Below are positions 5,650 to 5,779 of a DNA stretch of 5,779 nucleotides, piece by piece. How positions within the stretch are numbered: position 1 is the first letter of the stretch; each line of letters starts with the position of its first letter. Under the pieces are notes generated by a model. That model saw only the letters and a program-made list of their open reading frames with translations, was not told where the DNA came from and searched no databases. Origin of the DNA: an uncultured Fidelibacterota bacterium. GTDB taxonomy: Bacteria > Fidelibacterota > Marinisomatia > Marinisomatales > UBA8229. Made by a program: the position numbers and the translations under genes. The stretch spans positions 1 to 5,779 of the forward strand of contig CAJXJG010000120.1 in assembly GCA_913054425.1 (NCBI GenBank), in the 5' to 3' direction.

Positions 5650-5779
5650 GACCACATGGTATTTTGAAAGCCGCTTCTCAAAACGCTGGGGACGCAAAGA
5701 CAGACTGGAAGCTCACCATACAGGAGAACCGAAGGTTGTTTTCCATACAATCAAACAAATGAGTGAGCAAGAATGGAAC
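5648..5779 (+). pseudogene. Coding-looking frame running off the window, no start codon
   Basis: The frame one base after the 58-residue ORF is open for 44 codons to the window edge. It reads KTTWYFESRFSKRWGRKD, then RLEAHHTGEPKVVF, then HTIKQMSEQEWN. The richness in Trp, His, Arg and aromatic residues looks like genuine protein. The competing frame ending at 5762 is less convincing. No ATG, GTG or TTG start exists between the TGA at 5642-5644 and the ATG at 5759. A single extra base at about 5647 would fuse it to the preceding ORF, as SLKKTTWYFE. It may therefore be a frameshifted gene, a programmed +1 shift at a TAA codon, or a gene that starts at 5759. The family is not recognised. Confidence 0.35.

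Noticed and set aside
5538..5762. Plus-strand 74-codon frame overlapping the small basic ORF
   Set aside because: Its residues look less protein-like than those of the two other frames covering the same bases, and it has no ribosome-binding site; I treat it as a shadow, though not with certainty.
1..5779. CRISPR arrays, tRNA or rRNA genes
   Set aside because: I saw no regularly spaced repeats, and no tRNA-like cloverleaf or rRNA sequence was recognised on either strand.

Overview
The window looks like part of a moderately AT-rich proteobacterial chromosome, probably gammaproteobacterial. The reasons are a Sec-secreted periplasmic binding protein, a sigma70-type promoter, and relics of an integron-type integrase and an IS481-like transposase. 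The taxonomic guess is weak. No ribosomal or other marker gene is present.

Layout. Positions 1-114 hold the tail of an unidentified gene. Positions 124 to about 310 (minus strand) hold the decayed N-terminal part of an integron/phage-type tyrosine recombinase, cut off next to the stop codon of that first gene. A good sigma70 promoter (340-368) and a structured leader of about 150 nt follow. Next comes a four-gene plus-strand transport and catabolism cluster: a family 1 carbohydrate-type solute-binding protein (528-1994); a gap of about 280 nt holding a frameshifted transposase C-terminus (minus strand, about 1990-2154), a candidate internal promoter and a strong stem-loop; two ABC permeases of the LplB/MalF and YtcP/MalG types (2277-3158 and 3162-4007); and a PHP-type metallohydrolase of the CehA/McbA family (4011-5453). 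The last three genes are only 3 nt apart and are clearly co-transcribed. After the hydrolase lie an unrecognised 58-residue basic ORF (5473-5649) and a second coding-looking frame, shifted by +1, that runs off the end.

How the genes may work together. The binding protein would capture a solute in the periplasm, and the two permeases would carry it across the inner membrane. The hydrolase has no signal peptide and so probably acts in the cytoplasm, where it could cleave the imported compound. This resembles the Ugp system, in which an ABC importer for glycerophosphodiesters is coupled to the cytoplasmic phosphodiesterase UgpQ, but here the hydrolase comes from an unrelated fold. No ATP-binding subunit is encoded in the window, so the importer must borrow one or have it elsewhere. 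The substrate cannot be read from the sequence.

The most interesting points are the pairing of importer and CehA/McbA hydrolase, two consecutive secretion-signal-like segments at the start of the binding protein, and mobile-element debris on both sides of the binding-protein gene. That debris suggests the cluster was rearranged or assembled by recombination.
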